A stretch of DNA of 11,980 nucleotides, from assembly GCA_902497035.1 (NCBI GenBank), contig CABVDL010000082.1, positions 1 to 11,980 on the forward strand, written 5' to 3'. Below, piece after piece: positions 1 to 8,407 of the stretch. This DNA comes from an uncultured Prevotella sp. (GTDB lineage: Bacteria; Bacteroidota; Bacteroidia; Bacteroidales; Bacteroidaceae). The notes beneath the pieces are model-generated. The model was not told the origin of the DNA. It saw only the letters and a list, made by a program, of their open reading frames with translations, and did no database searches. Numbering within the stretch: the stretch's first letter is position 1; every line of letters starts with the position of its first letter. A program made the position numbers and the translations under genes.

Positions 1-121
1 GTTTAAATTTCGGGGGAATGGCTATTTCGGGCAGTTTAAATTTCGGGGGAATGGCCATCTCGGGCAGTTTAAATTTCGGGGGAATGGCTATTTCGGGCAA
101 ATAAAATTTTGGGGAAACCAA
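1..121. repeat. Three 33-bp tandem repeats plus a degenerate fourth unit
   Basis: Units lie at 1-33, 34-66 and 67-99, each beginning GTTTAAATTTCGGGGG. Units 1 and 3 are identical. Unit 2 differs only by two T-to-C changes near its end. A decayed fourth copy runs from about 100 to 121. The period is a multiple of three and there is no spacer between units. The window begins exactly at a unit boundary, so the array may continue to the left or mark a contig break. Two reading frames stay open through it, one on each strand. It lies downstream of the MutS-like gene. Confidence 0.95.
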
Positions 122-148
122 AAAGTTAGTTACAAATGCTTGTGGCAT
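1..148 (-). CDS. Possible repeat-containing short protein, C-terminus beyond the window
   Basis: On the minus strand an ATG at 148-146 opens a frame that stays open to the window edge, giving at least 49 residues. The repeats translate as an 11-residue module, PPKFKLPE(I/M)AI, and the degenerate unit reads SPKFYLPEIA. In this frame the two differences between units are one silent change (GAA/GAG) and one conservative change (ATA/ATG). In the open plus-strand frame (about 2-181) the same differences change Tyr to His and Phe to Leu, which mildly favours the minus strand. I see no convincing promoter and do not recognise a family. It may simply be non-coding DNA kept open by the 33-bp period. 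Confidence 0.25.
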   Translation of the reverse strand, partial: MPQAFVTNFLVSPKFYLPEIAIPPKFKLPEMAIPPKFKLPEIAIPPKFK

Positions 149-269
149 CTGGAAACAAGCTTTTCTATTATACTTGGGTAAAAGACCCAATGCTCGTATA
201 TACAAAAGATCTGGAACAGGACGGCGGCACCACCCTGCTTCCTGTCTATATGGCACCTTTCTTATAATA
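149..269. other. Intergenic tail of the operon; no clear terminator
   Basis: This stretch follows the stop codon of the last operon gene. It holds a small hairpin at 174-190 (arms TTGGGT and ACCCAA, five-base loop). On the minus-strand transcript the hairpin is not followed by a run of U, so it is a poor intrinsic terminator. No RNA gene is visible. Where transcription of the seven-gene operon stops is not evident. Confidence 0.5.
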
Positions 270-2138
270 TTATCCTTTCTCTTCCTGTCGCCCAATCAGC
301 TTTCGCAGGAGGAACGTGGCGTTCTGGTTGCGCGCCACGCCGGGTGTTATCTTATACGAATAAGTGACGTCGTCGCCCAGCGCTATCTCAAAGCAGAAGT
401 TGTGGAAACGCGCGTCGGCCTCCATCTTCGACAGCTCCAGGTCATGCGTGGCAATCAGTCCGGTGACGGGACGGCTCTCCATGGCCTGAAGGAAAAGGCG
501 GGAGCCGTTGAGCTTGTCCAGCGAGTTGGTGCCCTTCAAAATCTCGTCAAGGATGATAAGCGTGCTTTCACCGGACGTGGCATCAAGGCGGTCAATGAGC
601 TGTTGCAGGCGCAGCAGCTCGGCATTGAAATAGGATATGCCATGCGCCAGATCGTCACTGGTCCGCATGCTCGTGAAGAGCTGGAAGCGGCTTACCGTCA
701 GCCGGTCGGCAAACACCGGCATGCCGTTCATCGCCAGCACGTAGTTCACGCCGACGGCTCTGAGGAACGTGCTCTTGCCCGCCATGTTGGCGCCCGTGAT
801 GATATAGAAGTTGCGGTCGTCGATGACAAAGTCGTTCGTCACGGCATGCTCGCCGAGGAAAGGATGGCCGAGTCCCTTTGCCCGGAACACGACACCCTTT
901 TCCTCCACCACCTCAGCCCTGCCCTCCGACCGCAGCTCGCCCATCGAGACAAGAGCATCGAGTTCGGCAACGGCGGCTACCAATGCGTCCACCTTGTCGG
1001 TCGCCGACCGCTGCCACGCCACATACTTCATGGCAAGGAACATGCCGCGAAGCAGGATGCTGTCGGAAAGGAAGAGGTAAAGGCCATGACCACGCAAAAC
1101 CATCGTCTCGACGATGGCCGTCAGATGTTCCATCGAATTCGCGGCCTCACGGATAGCGTCCACCTGTCTTTTGACCACATCGGAGTGGAAGTCAACGGAA
1201 AGGATATGGCGAACTAATCGCATGAGCGGCTGCATGTCGTCGTGCAAAGCCACCACTGCTGTCTGAATCGCTCTCAACCGGCGCTGCGCCAAAGTCTGCG
1301 TGAGGAAGAAGTTGAAGAACAGCCAAAGAATGGGGACGCCGACCGAGAGCTGGCCTTCGACCGCCAATACGATGCTCGCCAGAAAACCGACGACCAATGC
1401 CCAAAGCAGAACTTTCAGGCTACTACGCTGAAAACAAGACGGGAAAACCACCTTACCCACATTGGGCGCCTCACGCTTGACCGTCGTGGTGTCAATCTTT
1501 CCGTCAACGCCGAAGGCCATGAAGCGCATACGCCAGCGAAGCATCGCCGCAGCCTCATCGCCAGCGGCATGATCAATGCGGTTGGCATCGTCGCCTTGGG
1601 CGGCCAACTCATTGACCGCTTCGCGATAGGCATTGATTTCGGCCGTCGTCGAATGCATATCTACCGACTGCAGAAAGGCTGCCAAACGGTCGGCGCCCTC
1701 ATTGGTCACCGTGCGGTTGATGCGTTGGAAGAGACTGTCGCGGCCGAAGATGTCGAGGTCGTAGGTGAACGGATGGTGCGGATTGACGTAGCGCTGTCCA
1801 TCGTCAAAAGCAGAGAAGTCGCCCGTCAGCGCAGCCGCCTCATGGACATAAACCCGTCGCAGACGCTCGGTCTCGGCCATGCGCTCGCTGTTTTTCACAT
1901 CGCGGTTGCGCACCACAATATATACGACGGCCATCACTGCAGCCATCACGCCCTCGCCTACCCTCAGCATGCTGTTGTCGCTCAGCGTGATGAGCACAAG
2001 GAAAAAGAGGATGCCGAGGAAGGAGAGAATGTCTCCGATGACGAAAGCCCGGCTGCGAGCCTTGAGCCGCTGAATCTGCTGACGCAGCGTCTCCTCTTCG
2101 CGGCGGTAGTCTTCTATTTGTTTGTTGGTTGGTTTCAT
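270..2138 (-). CDS. Membrane-anchored MutS-like ATPase (MutS family, no mismatch-recognition domain)
   Basis: A 622-residue protein. Residues 33-51 and 63-77, then 242-260 and 264-282, are hydrophobic and form four likely membrane segments. After the first pair comes a MutS-core entry motif (about 129-155, DIFGRDSLFQRINRT). The C-terminal third is a MutS/ABC-type ATPase: Walker A GANMAGKST (449-457), Walker B LIILDEI with D531 and E532, and a switch histidine in ATHD (563-566). The N-terminal mismatch-binding and connector domains of true MutS are absent, so canonical mismatch repair is unlikely; family members of this kind have no settled function. It is the last gene of the operon, 17 bp after the DUF58 gene. 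The ATG at 2138 precedes a charged helix and is a natural start. Family assignment is firm; role is not. Confidence 0.9.
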   Translation of the reverse strand: MKPTNKQIEDYRREEETLRQQIQRLKARSRAFVIGDILSFLGILFFLVLITLSDNSMLRVGEGVMAAVMAVVYIVVRNRDVKNSERMAETERLRRVYVHEAAALTGDFSAFDDGQRYVNPHHPFTYDLDIFGRDSLFQRINRTVTNEGADRLAAFLQSVDMHSTTAEINAYREAVNELAAQGDDANRIDHAAGDEAAAMLRWRMRFMAFGVDGKIDTTTVKREAPNVGKVVFPSCFQRSSLKVLLWALVVGFLASIVLAVEGQLSVGVPILWLFFNFFLTQTLAQRRLRAIQTAVVALHDDMQPLMRLVRHILSVDFHSDVVKRQVDAIREAANSMEHLTAIVETMVLRGHGLYLFLSDSILLRGMFLAMKYVAWQRSATDKVDALVAAVAELDALVSMGELRSEGRAEVVEEKGVVFRAKGLGHPFLGEHAVTNDFVIDDRNFYIITGANMAGKSTFLRAVGVNYVLAMNGMPVFADRLTVSRFQLFTSMRTSDDLAHGISYFNAELLRLQQLIDRLDATSGESTLIILDEILKGTNSLDKLNGSRLFLQAMESRPVTGLIATHDLELSKMEADARFHNFCFEIALGDDVTYSYKITPGVARNQNATFLLRKLIGRQEEKG

Positions 2139-2155
2139 TTACTTTTTGGTTACTG

Positions 2156-3454
2156 TCAATGACGCATGGCCAAATACTTGTTGATGGCATCCACCGAAAG
2201 CTCCCTCGGCCTCACCAAGAGCGTCTCCATGCCGTACTGCCTCAGCAGCGACGCGATGAGCCTTCGGTTGGCCGAATCCTGCTCTGCCATGCCCTGCTGA
2301 AAATATCCCTCCTCGGTCACCGGCTTCTGCTGGGCAAAGGCTTCCACCTCCCCGTCACGGAAAAACACGACGAGCAGGCGGTGGCGGCGGGCCAGTTGGC
2401 GAAGATAAGGCAACTGCCGTCGCGTGGCCTCGACGGTGGAGAAGTTGGTGAACAGCACCAACAGGCTTCGCCGTTGCACGCGCTGTCCGACGGTGGTGAC
2501 CAATGCGGCGTAGTCGGATTCGTCAAAAACCGTCTGCTGACGGTAGAGGCTTTCCAAGATGGCCTGCATCTGTCCGGCATGGCGGTCGGCCGAAAGGAAA
2601 GTGTCCATCCGCCCGCCGAAGGTGACAAGTCCCGCCTTGTCGCCGCGGTGAATGGAGACGAACGACAACACGAGAGCGGCGTTGATGGCCCAGTCGAGAT
2701 AGGTCATGCCCTCCGAGACCTGCTGCATCAGCCGTCCCTTGTCGATGATGCAGAACACCTGCTGCGACCGCTCCTCTTCATAGACATTCACCATCAGGCG
2801 GTTGCTGCGCGCCGTAGCCTTCCAGTTGATGGCGCGGTAGTCATCGCCCTTCACGTAGTCTTTTATCTGCTCAAACTCCGTATTGTTGCCCGGGCGGCGT
2901 ATGCGCTTGATGCCCATCTCCGTCAACCGCTGCGAGAAGGCCAACAGCTCATAGCGGCGCAGCATCAGATAGGAGGGGTAGACCTTTATCTCCTGCGCCT
3001 CGCCCAAGGTGAAGCGGCGCTCCATGCAGCGCAGCAAGACCGAGGCGAAGACGCGCATGCGGCCAAAGCGACAGACTCCTCTCCTGACGGGACGCAGCCG
3101 GTAGGCCAGCGCGCGGCCGGTGTTGGGCTTCAGCCTAACGGGCAGGGCGATGTCGCGGCGCTGGAACTCCACTGGAGCCTCATCGACGACCGTGAGCCAC
3201 ACAGGCAGCCGATAGTGGCTGAAGACCCGCAGACGCACCTCATTGTCATCGCCGTTGCTGAAGCGGTCGGCGCACGCGCGGCTGCCCTCGATGCGGCCAC
3301 TCAGCCACAGCACAGCAGCCTCGGCGCACAGCTCCAGCAGCAGCACGCCAAGCAGTGCCTGGCCCAGCCAAAGCAACGGGAGCCAGACGCTGCCCGCCGT
3401 CATCACCAGGATGATGACTAAGGCAATGACGTAAAAGCGATTGCGTAGATACAT
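2156..3454 (-). CDS. DUF58 family protein (vWA-like partner of MoxR)
   Basis: A 432-residue protein. Residues 8-50 are hydrophobic and should form two membrane segments. The DUF58 signature is clear at 189-228 (GNNTEFEQIKDYVKGDDYRA, then IN-WKATAR). A von Willebrand A-like fold follows, with a first strand reading CIIDKGRLM (235-243) and a later strand LLVLFTNF (331-338). The usual metal-site motif DxSxS is replaced by DKGRL, so metal binding may be lost or altered. Proteins of this family are typically encoded next to a MoxR ATPase, as here: the MoxR gene ends 12 bp upstream. Likely a membrane-tethered partner or adaptor for that ATPase; its client is unknown. Confidence 0.93.
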   Translation of the reverse strand: MYLRNRFYVIALVIILVMTAGSVWLPLLWLGQALLGVLLLELCAEAAVLWLSGRIEGSRACADRFSNGDDNEVRLRVFSHYRLPVWLTVVDEAPVEFQRRDIALPVRLKPNTGRALAYRLRPVRRGVCRFGRMRVFASVLLRCMERRFTLGEAQEIKVYPSYLMLRRYELLAFSQRLTEMGIKRIRRPGNNTEFEQIKDYVKGDDYRAINWKATARSNRLMVNVYEEERSQQVFCIIDKGRLMQQVSEGMTYLDWAINAALVLSFVSIHRGDKAGLVTFGGRMDTFLSADRHAGQMQAILESLYRQQTVFDESDYAALVTTVGQRVQRRSLLVLFTNFSTVEATRRQLPYLRQLARRHRLLVVFFRDGEVEAFAQQKPVTEEGYFQQGMAEQDSANRRLIASLLRQYGMETLLVRPRELSVDAINKYLAMRH

Positions 3455-3466
3455 TCCGACGGGGCA

Positions 3467-4432
3467 TTATTTCGGTACTTCCACCTGCTCCAGCAGGCGG
3501 CGCACTGTCTTCTCGGGCGTGAAGCCCTCCATCTCGGCCTCAGCGGTGAGCACAAGCCGGTGGGCGAGCACGGCAGGGGCCACGCGCTTCACGTCGTCGG
3601 GCGTCACGAAGTCGCGGCCGTCGAGCAGGGCCATGGACTTGGCCGAGCGCAGCAGGGCCACCGACGCGCGCGGCGAGGCTCCGAGATAGATGCTCTTGGC
3701 ACGGCGCGTGAGCTGCACGATGCTCACTACATACCGCAGCAGCGACTGGTCAACCACGACCTTCTCGAGCAGCGACCGCATCGCCATCACGTCGCCGGCA
3801 TGCAGCACAGGCTGCAAGGCGTCGAGCCGCGTGAAGCGGGGGGCCGACTGGTGTCGGCTGAGGATTTCCACCTCTTCGTCGGCCGATGGATAGCCCATGC
3901 TGATTTTCATCAGGAAGCGGTCGAGCTGCGCCTCGGGCAGCCGGTAGGTGCCTTCCTGCTCAATGGGGTTCTGCGTGGCGATGATGGTGTAGAGCGGCTC
4001 CATCTGATAGGTCTGGCCGTCGATATCCACCTTGCGCTCCTCCATCACCTCAAACAGGGCCGACTGCGTCTTGGCGGGCGCACGGTTGATCTCATCGGCC
4101 AGGATGATGTTGCCGAAAGCCGGGCCGCGGTGAAAGTCAAACTCTCCCGTCTTCGCATTATAAACGGTGGTGCCAAGCACGTCGCTCGGCATGAGGTCGG
4201 GCGTGAACTGAATGCGGCTGAAGCGCGCGTCGATGAGGCGGGCCAGCAGGCGGGCCAGCAACGTCTTGGCCACTCCAGGCACGCCCTCGATGAGCGCATG
4301 CCCGTCGGCCAGCACGCAGGCCAACAGCAGGTCGATGGCATCGTCCTGCCCTACGATGATTTCTTTTATAGCCGTGCGTATGGCTTCCACTTGCCGGGAA
4401 AACACGGTCAGGTCGGTTCTTTCTTCTTCCAT
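3467..4432 (-). CDS. MoxR-family AAA+ ATPase
   Basis: A 321-residue protein of normal family length. Walker A is GVPGVAKT (50-57). Walker B is IILADEINRAPAK (109-121), with D113 and E114. Sensor 1 is ATQNP (152-156), followed by a conserved LPEAQLDRFLMK block (165-176). Sensor 2 is GASPRAS (251-257) in the C-terminal lid. MoxR ATPases act as cytoplasmic chaperones that remodel or insert metal in partner proteins, usually through a vWA-domain protein. The DUF58 gene 12 bp downstream is the obvious partner. The ATG at 4432 lies 21 bp after the DUF4350 stop and gives the expected N-terminus. Confidence 0.97.
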   Translation of the reverse strand: MEEERTDLTVFSRQVEAIRTAIKEIIVGQDDAIDLLLACVLADGHALIEGVPGVAKTLLARLLARLIDARFSRIQFTPDLMPSDVLGTTVYNAKTGEFDFHRGPAFGNIILADEINRAPAKTQSALFEVMEERKVDIDGQTYQMEPLYTIIATQNPIEQEGTYRLPEAQLDRFLMKISMGYPSADEEVEILSRHQSAPRFTRLDALQPVLHAGDVMAMRSLLEKVVVDQSLLRYVVSIVQLTRRAKSIYLGASPRASVALLRSAKSMALLDGRDFVTPDDVKRVAPAVLAHRLVLTAEAEMEGFTPEKTVRRLLEQVEVPK

Positions 4433-4453
4433 ATCGTCGATGTTATGTTTCTA

Positions 4454-5746
4454 CTATATTAAATAAAGCACGGCGCCCAGCCGTCCGGCCAACTCGTTCA
4501 TGGCGTTGACGGCGCGCAGCAGCTCGCCGGAGGTCAAATCGTTGTTGTTGAGGGCAAGCCAGCGCAGCCGCTTAATCATTCTCGCCACGTCCTCATAGCT
4601 CATACCCGAGCGGTCGGAGAGTGTCTGGAAGACGCGGTCGTCATCGTCGAGTGCCTGCACGTCGACGCCAGTCTGCTGTCTCACGGCATTGGCAAAGAGC
4701 TCCCACTTGCAGCGAAGCAGTCCCCTCCGGTCGTGGCGCTGGTAGAAAAGCGTGCCGATGAGCCTGACAAACTCAAGGGTGTGGTTGACAGGTGGCCTCA
4801 CAACGGGGATGGGGCGCTGCCGTCGGCGCGCCGTGAACACGAAGAACAGCACGAGCAGCGCTACCGCCGTGTAGAACGGCCACCACAAGACCTTATCCTT
4901 AAACACCACGCGGAAAAACGAGCTTTCCACTTGGTCGTCGTCCTGAGCCGGCTCTTTCTCGCTGATGCGTACGATGGGGCGGCCGGACAATTCGCTGAGC
5001 AGCCTGAACACCACCTCGTTGGTCTCGCCCTCGATCATGCCGTAGTTGGTGAACATCAGGGGCATGGCGACCACTATCATCTCGCCGCGGCCGAACCTGC
5101 GACGCACCGCATACAAGTAAGAGTTGTCTCTTTCCGCCACCTTATAGCCGTACGACGTGATGACAGGACGCCACTTGCTTCCCTCACTTCCTTCGGCCAA
5201 GTCGATGACGTTGTTCGTCATCGGGCGCAGCACCCTGTACTTTCTTGAGGCGCGCCCCACGCTGTCGGTCCAGGCGATGGAGTCCATCTCGTCGTGCTCA
5301 CGCCTCAGACGCAACACGTCGGCCACGGTGAAACGGTCACCGCCTCTGATGGTCATGCCCCACTGATAGTCGTCGTTGACGGTATCGTTTGTCACCGTTT
5401 TTATCTCCTTAGCCACTATCATCACCCGCTGGCCGCGTTTCATCATTCGCATTATGGCGAGCCATGAGAAGCCGTTCATCGCCGCTGTCTCCGTCACCCA
5501 CAGCACGTTGCACAGCGAGTCACGGCTGTGGTCAAGCTGCGGGAGCGTAGTCTTCTCCACCTTATAATACCCTCGGGGCAGCGAGCCGCGCAGCACGCTG
5601 TCCATCAGCAGGCACCCGAAGGGGTTGCTGTCGGCAGGCGAATAGGTGGGCGTCCAGTCCCACTTCTTCGGCATCCGCAGCTGAATGATGAAGAACACCA
5701 CGACGAGGGCGACGAGGGCGACGACTGACTTGCGGCTCATGTTCAT
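4454..5746 (-). CDS. DUF4350 domain membrane protein
   Basis: A 430-residue protein with an N-terminal anchor (about 8-23) and a second membrane segment (about 288-306). Between them is a soluble domain resembling DUF4350 (about 35-250), which should sit outside the cytoplasmic membrane. After the second segment comes a basic stretch and a helical cytoplasmic tail of roughly 120 residues. The start ATG overlaps the DUF4129 stop codon in an ATGA arrangement, which supports translational coupling. DUF4350 proteins recur in MoxR/DUF58/DUF4129 clusters; the molecular role is unknown. A second ATG two codons later is an equally possible start. Confidence 0.85.
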   Translation of the reverse strand: MNMSRKSVVALVALVVVFFIIQLRMPKKWDWTPTYSPADSNPFGCLLMDSVLRGSLPRGYYKVEKTTLPQLDHSRDSLCNVLWVTETAAMNGFSWLAIMRMMKRGQRVMIVAKEIKTVTNDTVNDDYQWGMTIRGGDRFTVADVLRLRREHDEMDSIAWTDSVGRASRKYRVLRPMTNNVIDLAEGSEGSKWRPVITSYGYKVAERDNSYLYAVRRRFGRGEMIVVAMPLMFTNYGMIEGETNEVVFRLLSELSGRPIVRISEKEPAQDDDQVESSFFRVVFKDKVLWWPFYTAVALLVLFFVFTARRRQRPIPVVRPPVNHTLEFVRLIGTLFYQRHDRRGLLRCKWELFANAVRQQTGVDVQALDDDDRVFQTLSDRSGMSYEDVARMIKRLRWLALNNNDLTSGELLRAVNAMNELAGRLGAVLYLI

Positions 5747-6369
5747 GCCTCACCTCCTTCCCCTACTACCTGTTGCTGCCACCCGCGCATCTGCGAGGCC
5801 ATGGCCTCGTCGGCCGCAAAGCCGCCATAGCGCACCCGAAGGAAGAGGCGCGTCATCTCACGGAACGGCGCCGCCGTCACCTCACGGGTATATTGCGTGG
5901 GCGTTTTCGACGGGCGCCAGTCGATGCGTCCGCCGTCGGCCAGGACCTTGAGCGTCTGCAGATAGCGCAGGCGCACCACGCCTCGCCAGTTTTTCCGGGC
6001 CAGGGCTTTGGCCAGTGCGGCCTCGAAATCGACACCATAGATATTGTCGTCTTCGTCAGGCTCTTCCTCCTCCACCCGCCGGTTGCGGTAGAACAGCGCT
6101 CGCTTGCGGACGACGAACACGCCGACAATGACCACCAGCAATATCACAGCCAGCCATACCCACACCCATAGGGGCACGTCGCCAACATGCGCCACACCGC
6201 GGATGACGCGCGCAATGAGGCGGTAGACGTGGTCCCAGAGCCAGCTCCAGATGCTGAAGTCGCCCTTGAACAACTCCTTGGAGTAGTCGTAGTCCCCGCT
6301 CTGCTGAAAGGCGCGGACGAGGGCCGTGTCGGGGCGAAGATGGCTGGTATAGACGGCGGCTAAAGGCAT
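5743..6369 (-). CDS. DUF4129 domain membrane protein
   Basis: A 208-residue protein with one strong membrane segment (about 66-88). The C-terminal cytoplasmic domain carries the DUF4129 pattern: LRYLQTL (134-140), then WRPSKTPTQYTREV (151-164), then FREMTRLFLRVRYGGF (169-184). An acidic linker (about 99-110) joins the two. The start is constrained: the in-frame stop of the preceding gene lies just upstream and the first ATG is at 6369. No cleavable signal peptide is evident. It sits 9 bp after the six-helix membrane protein and overlaps the DUF4350 gene by 4 bp. A structural part of the presumed MoxR-served membrane complex is the simplest reading. Confidence 0.87.
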   Translation of the reverse strand: MPLAAVYTSHLRPDTALVRAFQQSGDYDYSKELFKGDFSIWSWLWDHVYRLIARVIRGVAHVGDVPLWVWVWLAVILLVVIVGVFVVRKRALFYRNRRVEEEEPDEDDNIYGVDFEAALAKALARKNWRGVVRLRYLQTLKVLADGGRIDWRPSKTPTQYTREVTAAPFREMTRLFLRVRYGGFAADEAMASQMRGWQQQVVGEGGEA

Positions 6370-6378
6370 ATCGGGGTA

Positions 6379-7359
6379 TTAAAGCTCTTCAAAGTCGTCT
6401 ATCTCGCTGCGTTTCGGCTCCAGCTCCGGCTCGTCCTCGTTGTTGTCGCCCATCTCGTTGAAATGCGCGATGCCGTCGGCAGCGGTGACGTTGTCTATCT
6501 GCTCGGCCGCACTGCCATAGTGGAAGCCGAAGGCAATGAGGTAAGGCAGCATGGCAATCCAGTTGAGGAACATACCGGCTGCCATCACTATGAAGGTGAC
6601 GAAAGTGTAGGCTACGGAGCCAACACCGGCCATCTGTGGGAAGACAAGCGCCTTGATGAGAATCATAATCATGCCCGGAACCATCAGTATGGAAGAGGCT
6701 GTATAGACGATGAGGGTCATCACGAGAGTCAGCACAAACAGGCTGCCCCAGGTCTTCAAACCGTAACGGTAGCTCTTGCGCAAGGCCTCAATCGCGCCGG
6801 TCTCCTCCTCCATGAGATAGATGGGAGGCCACAGTGTCAGCGGCAGGGCAAAGACGATGAGGGCGGGAATGGTGAGGATAAGCGAATAGGGCGTGATATA
6901 AGCCAGAAGACCGAGTACCGTGCAGGCCAGCACGCTAAGCAGCAAGCCTAAAAGCATGATGACCACGACGCGGCCATAGCCCCGTCCCTGTGCCGTTTTC
7001 CAATAAGCCTTAAAGGAGACATTATTGAGCTCGCCTCCCTCATGGTAGTATTTCATCATTCCATAAACCAGTGAGAAGACGAAGACCGTGGCGACAAGGC
7101 TCACCAGCATCACAATGCCGAGGGTGGCGCCCATCTGGCTGAGAAGGGTCACAGGGTCGGCTTCCGCACCTCCCATAACTGAGGCGGAGAAGGCATTTGA
7201 GTAATATTCATCCATTCCCACCGTCTGCAGGAGCGACAGAGGCAGCAGGACGTAAAGCGCGTATCGGAAGAGAAGCTTCCACGACTGCTTGAAGAAATCA
7301 AAGGTTGCCGTAAACTTCTCTCCAAAGTTTCGTACCTGATAGAGTGCTATTTTTTCCAT
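6379..7359 (-). CDS. Six-helix integral membrane protein of the MoxR cluster
   Basis: A 326-residue protein I cannot assign to a named family with confidence. Hydrophobic stretches at about 28-46, 78-102, 130-153, 157-180, 205-235 and 250-280 suggest six membrane helices. The N-terminus (about 10-30, FGEKFTATFDFFKQSWKLLF) resembles an amphipathic lead-in. The tail from about 290 is soluble and strongly acidic (DNNEDEPELEPKR and onward). It lies between the SpoIIM-family gene (20-bp gap) and the DUF4129 gene (9-bp gap), so it is very likely co-expressed and functionally linked with them. Confidence 0.8.
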   Translation of the reverse strand: MEKIALYQVRNFGEKFTATFDFFKQSWKLLFRYALYVLLPLSLLQTVGMDEYYSNAFSASVMGGAEADPVTLLSQMGATLGIVMLVSLVATVFVFSLVYGMMKYYHEGGELNNVSFKAYWKTAQGRGYGRVVVIMLLGLLLSVLACTVLGLLAYITPYSLILTIPALIVFALPLTLWPPIYLMEEETGAIEALRKSYRYGLKTWGSLFVLTLVMTLIVYTASSILMVPGMIMILIKALVFPQMAGVGSVAYTFVTFIVMAAGMFLNWIAMLPYLIAFGFHYGSAAEQIDNVTAADGIAHFNEMGDNNEDEPELEPKRSEIDDFEEL

Positions 7360-7379
7360 TGATGTCAGTTGATATGAGT

Positions 7380-8375
7380 TTATATGTTGTTCGTTTCGGT
7401 TGTCTTATTGCGTTGTTGCCCTGCCATCCTACGGTGGACCCGCACGGGCCAATAGACGTAATAGAACAGTACGAAAGCCGCCGACGGCACGATGATGGCG
7501 AGGCGTCCGATGATGGTCAGGTCGCTCATGCGCGTGATGAAGCTCTCGATAAATCCGGCTACGATGAACATCGGCACGGTGCTGAACACGATTTTCAGCC
7601 CGCGCCGCGCCCCCCGGCGGAACGATGCGAGGCGCGTGTAGGTGCCGGGAAACAGCCAGCCGTTGCCCAAGGCCAGTCCCGCCGAGCCCGAGATGACGAT
7701 GGCCGACAGTTCGAGGGTGCCGTGCAGCATGGTCGTCGAGAGGCAGATGCCAAGCTGGCCGTGCTGGGCGAAATATGCGTCGAAGCAGCCCATCATCACG
7801 CCATTGTAGAAGAGCATCAGTCCAGAGACAATGCTCGTAAACAGCCCCATGACGAAGATGCGGAAGGCCACGCCGATGTTGTTGAGCGTGATGGCGCCGA
7901 ACATCATCGTCTCGGGCATGCCTCCATACACGTTCATCGGCTTGCCGGCGGCAATGTTGGCCTCGGTCATATCCATATAGGCGTCGCCCATGATGAGGCG
8001 GCAGTAGCTCGGGTCGGCCATCTGCGACAAGGCCCCGACCAGCGCGCTCGCCAGGAAGATGAGGAGCGAGACCAGCAGCAGCCGGCGGGCATCGTAAAGC
8101 ACCAGCGGCATCTCACGCGTCCAATAAGTGATTAACCGGCGGGCCGGCTCGCGCTTGTTGCTGTAGATGGCGTTGTGAAGGGCAGCGGAGAGGCCGTTGA
8201 GATAGACCGTCATCCGAGAGTCGGGATAGTGGGTCTGCGCATAGCTCAGGTCGGCCGTAATATCGACATACACCTCAGCCAGCGTAGCGGGCGACTGGGT
8301 GGCAGCCTCATCGGCAATGGTCTCTGCGCGCTCCCATTTCTTGATGTTGTTGCGGATGAATGTCTGTTCTTTCAA
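7380..8375 (-). CDS. SpoIIM-family (stage II sporulation protein M-like) membrane protein, TTG start
   Basis: A 331-residue protein. The family core is visible in NNIGVAFRIFVMG (165-177), FYNGVMMG (189-196) and LHGTLELSAIVISGSAGL (217-234). Membrane segments are likely at about 98-118, 170-190, 218-236, 262-282 and 290-312. In spore formers SpoIIM works with peptidoglycan remodelling in engulfment; Bacteroidales do not sporulate, so here it is a general envelope protein of the MoxR/RDD cluster. The start is TTG (8375-8373): no ATG lies between it and an upstream in-frame stop, the next internal Met is residue 55, and the promoter at 8408-8438 places the start about 25 nt into the message. First gene of the operon. 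Confidence 0.9.
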   Translation of the reverse strand: MKEQTFIRNNIKKWERAETIADEAATQSPATLAEVYVDITADLSYAQTHYPDSRMTVYLNGLSAALHNAIYSNKREPARRLITYWTREMPLVLYDARRLLLVSLLIFLASALVGALSQMADPSYCRLIMGDAYMDMTEANIAAGKPMNVYGGMPETMMFGAITLNNIGVAFRIFVMGLFTSIVSGLMLFYNGVMMGCFDAYFAQHGQLGICLSTTMLHGTLELSAIVISGSAGLALGNGWLFPGTYTRLASFRRGARRGLKIVFSTVPMFIVAGFIESFITRMSDLTIIGRLAIIVPSAAFVLFYYVYWPVRVHRRMAGQQRNKTTETNNI

Positions 8376-8407
8376 GTTTAAAGGGCAATTTCACGATTAT
8401 AGTGCCA

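Noticed and set aside
1..121. CRISPR array
   Set aside because: The 33-bp units are directly adjacent with no unique spacers, and no cas gene is near.
174..190. Intrinsic terminator of the operon
   Set aside because: The stem is only 6 bp and no U-run follows on the minus strand.
174..1217. Long plus-strand ORF opposite the MutS-like gene
   Set aside because: Its product is low-complexity His/Arg/Gln-rich with no family likeness, and the minus strand carries unmistakable MutS motifs. It is a codon-bias shadow.
2129..3421. 430-codon plus-strand ORF opposite DUF58, and similar ones opposite MutS, MoxR, DUF4129 and SpoIIM genes
   Set aside because: All mirror the third-position G/C bias of real minus-strand genes and show no recognisable domain.
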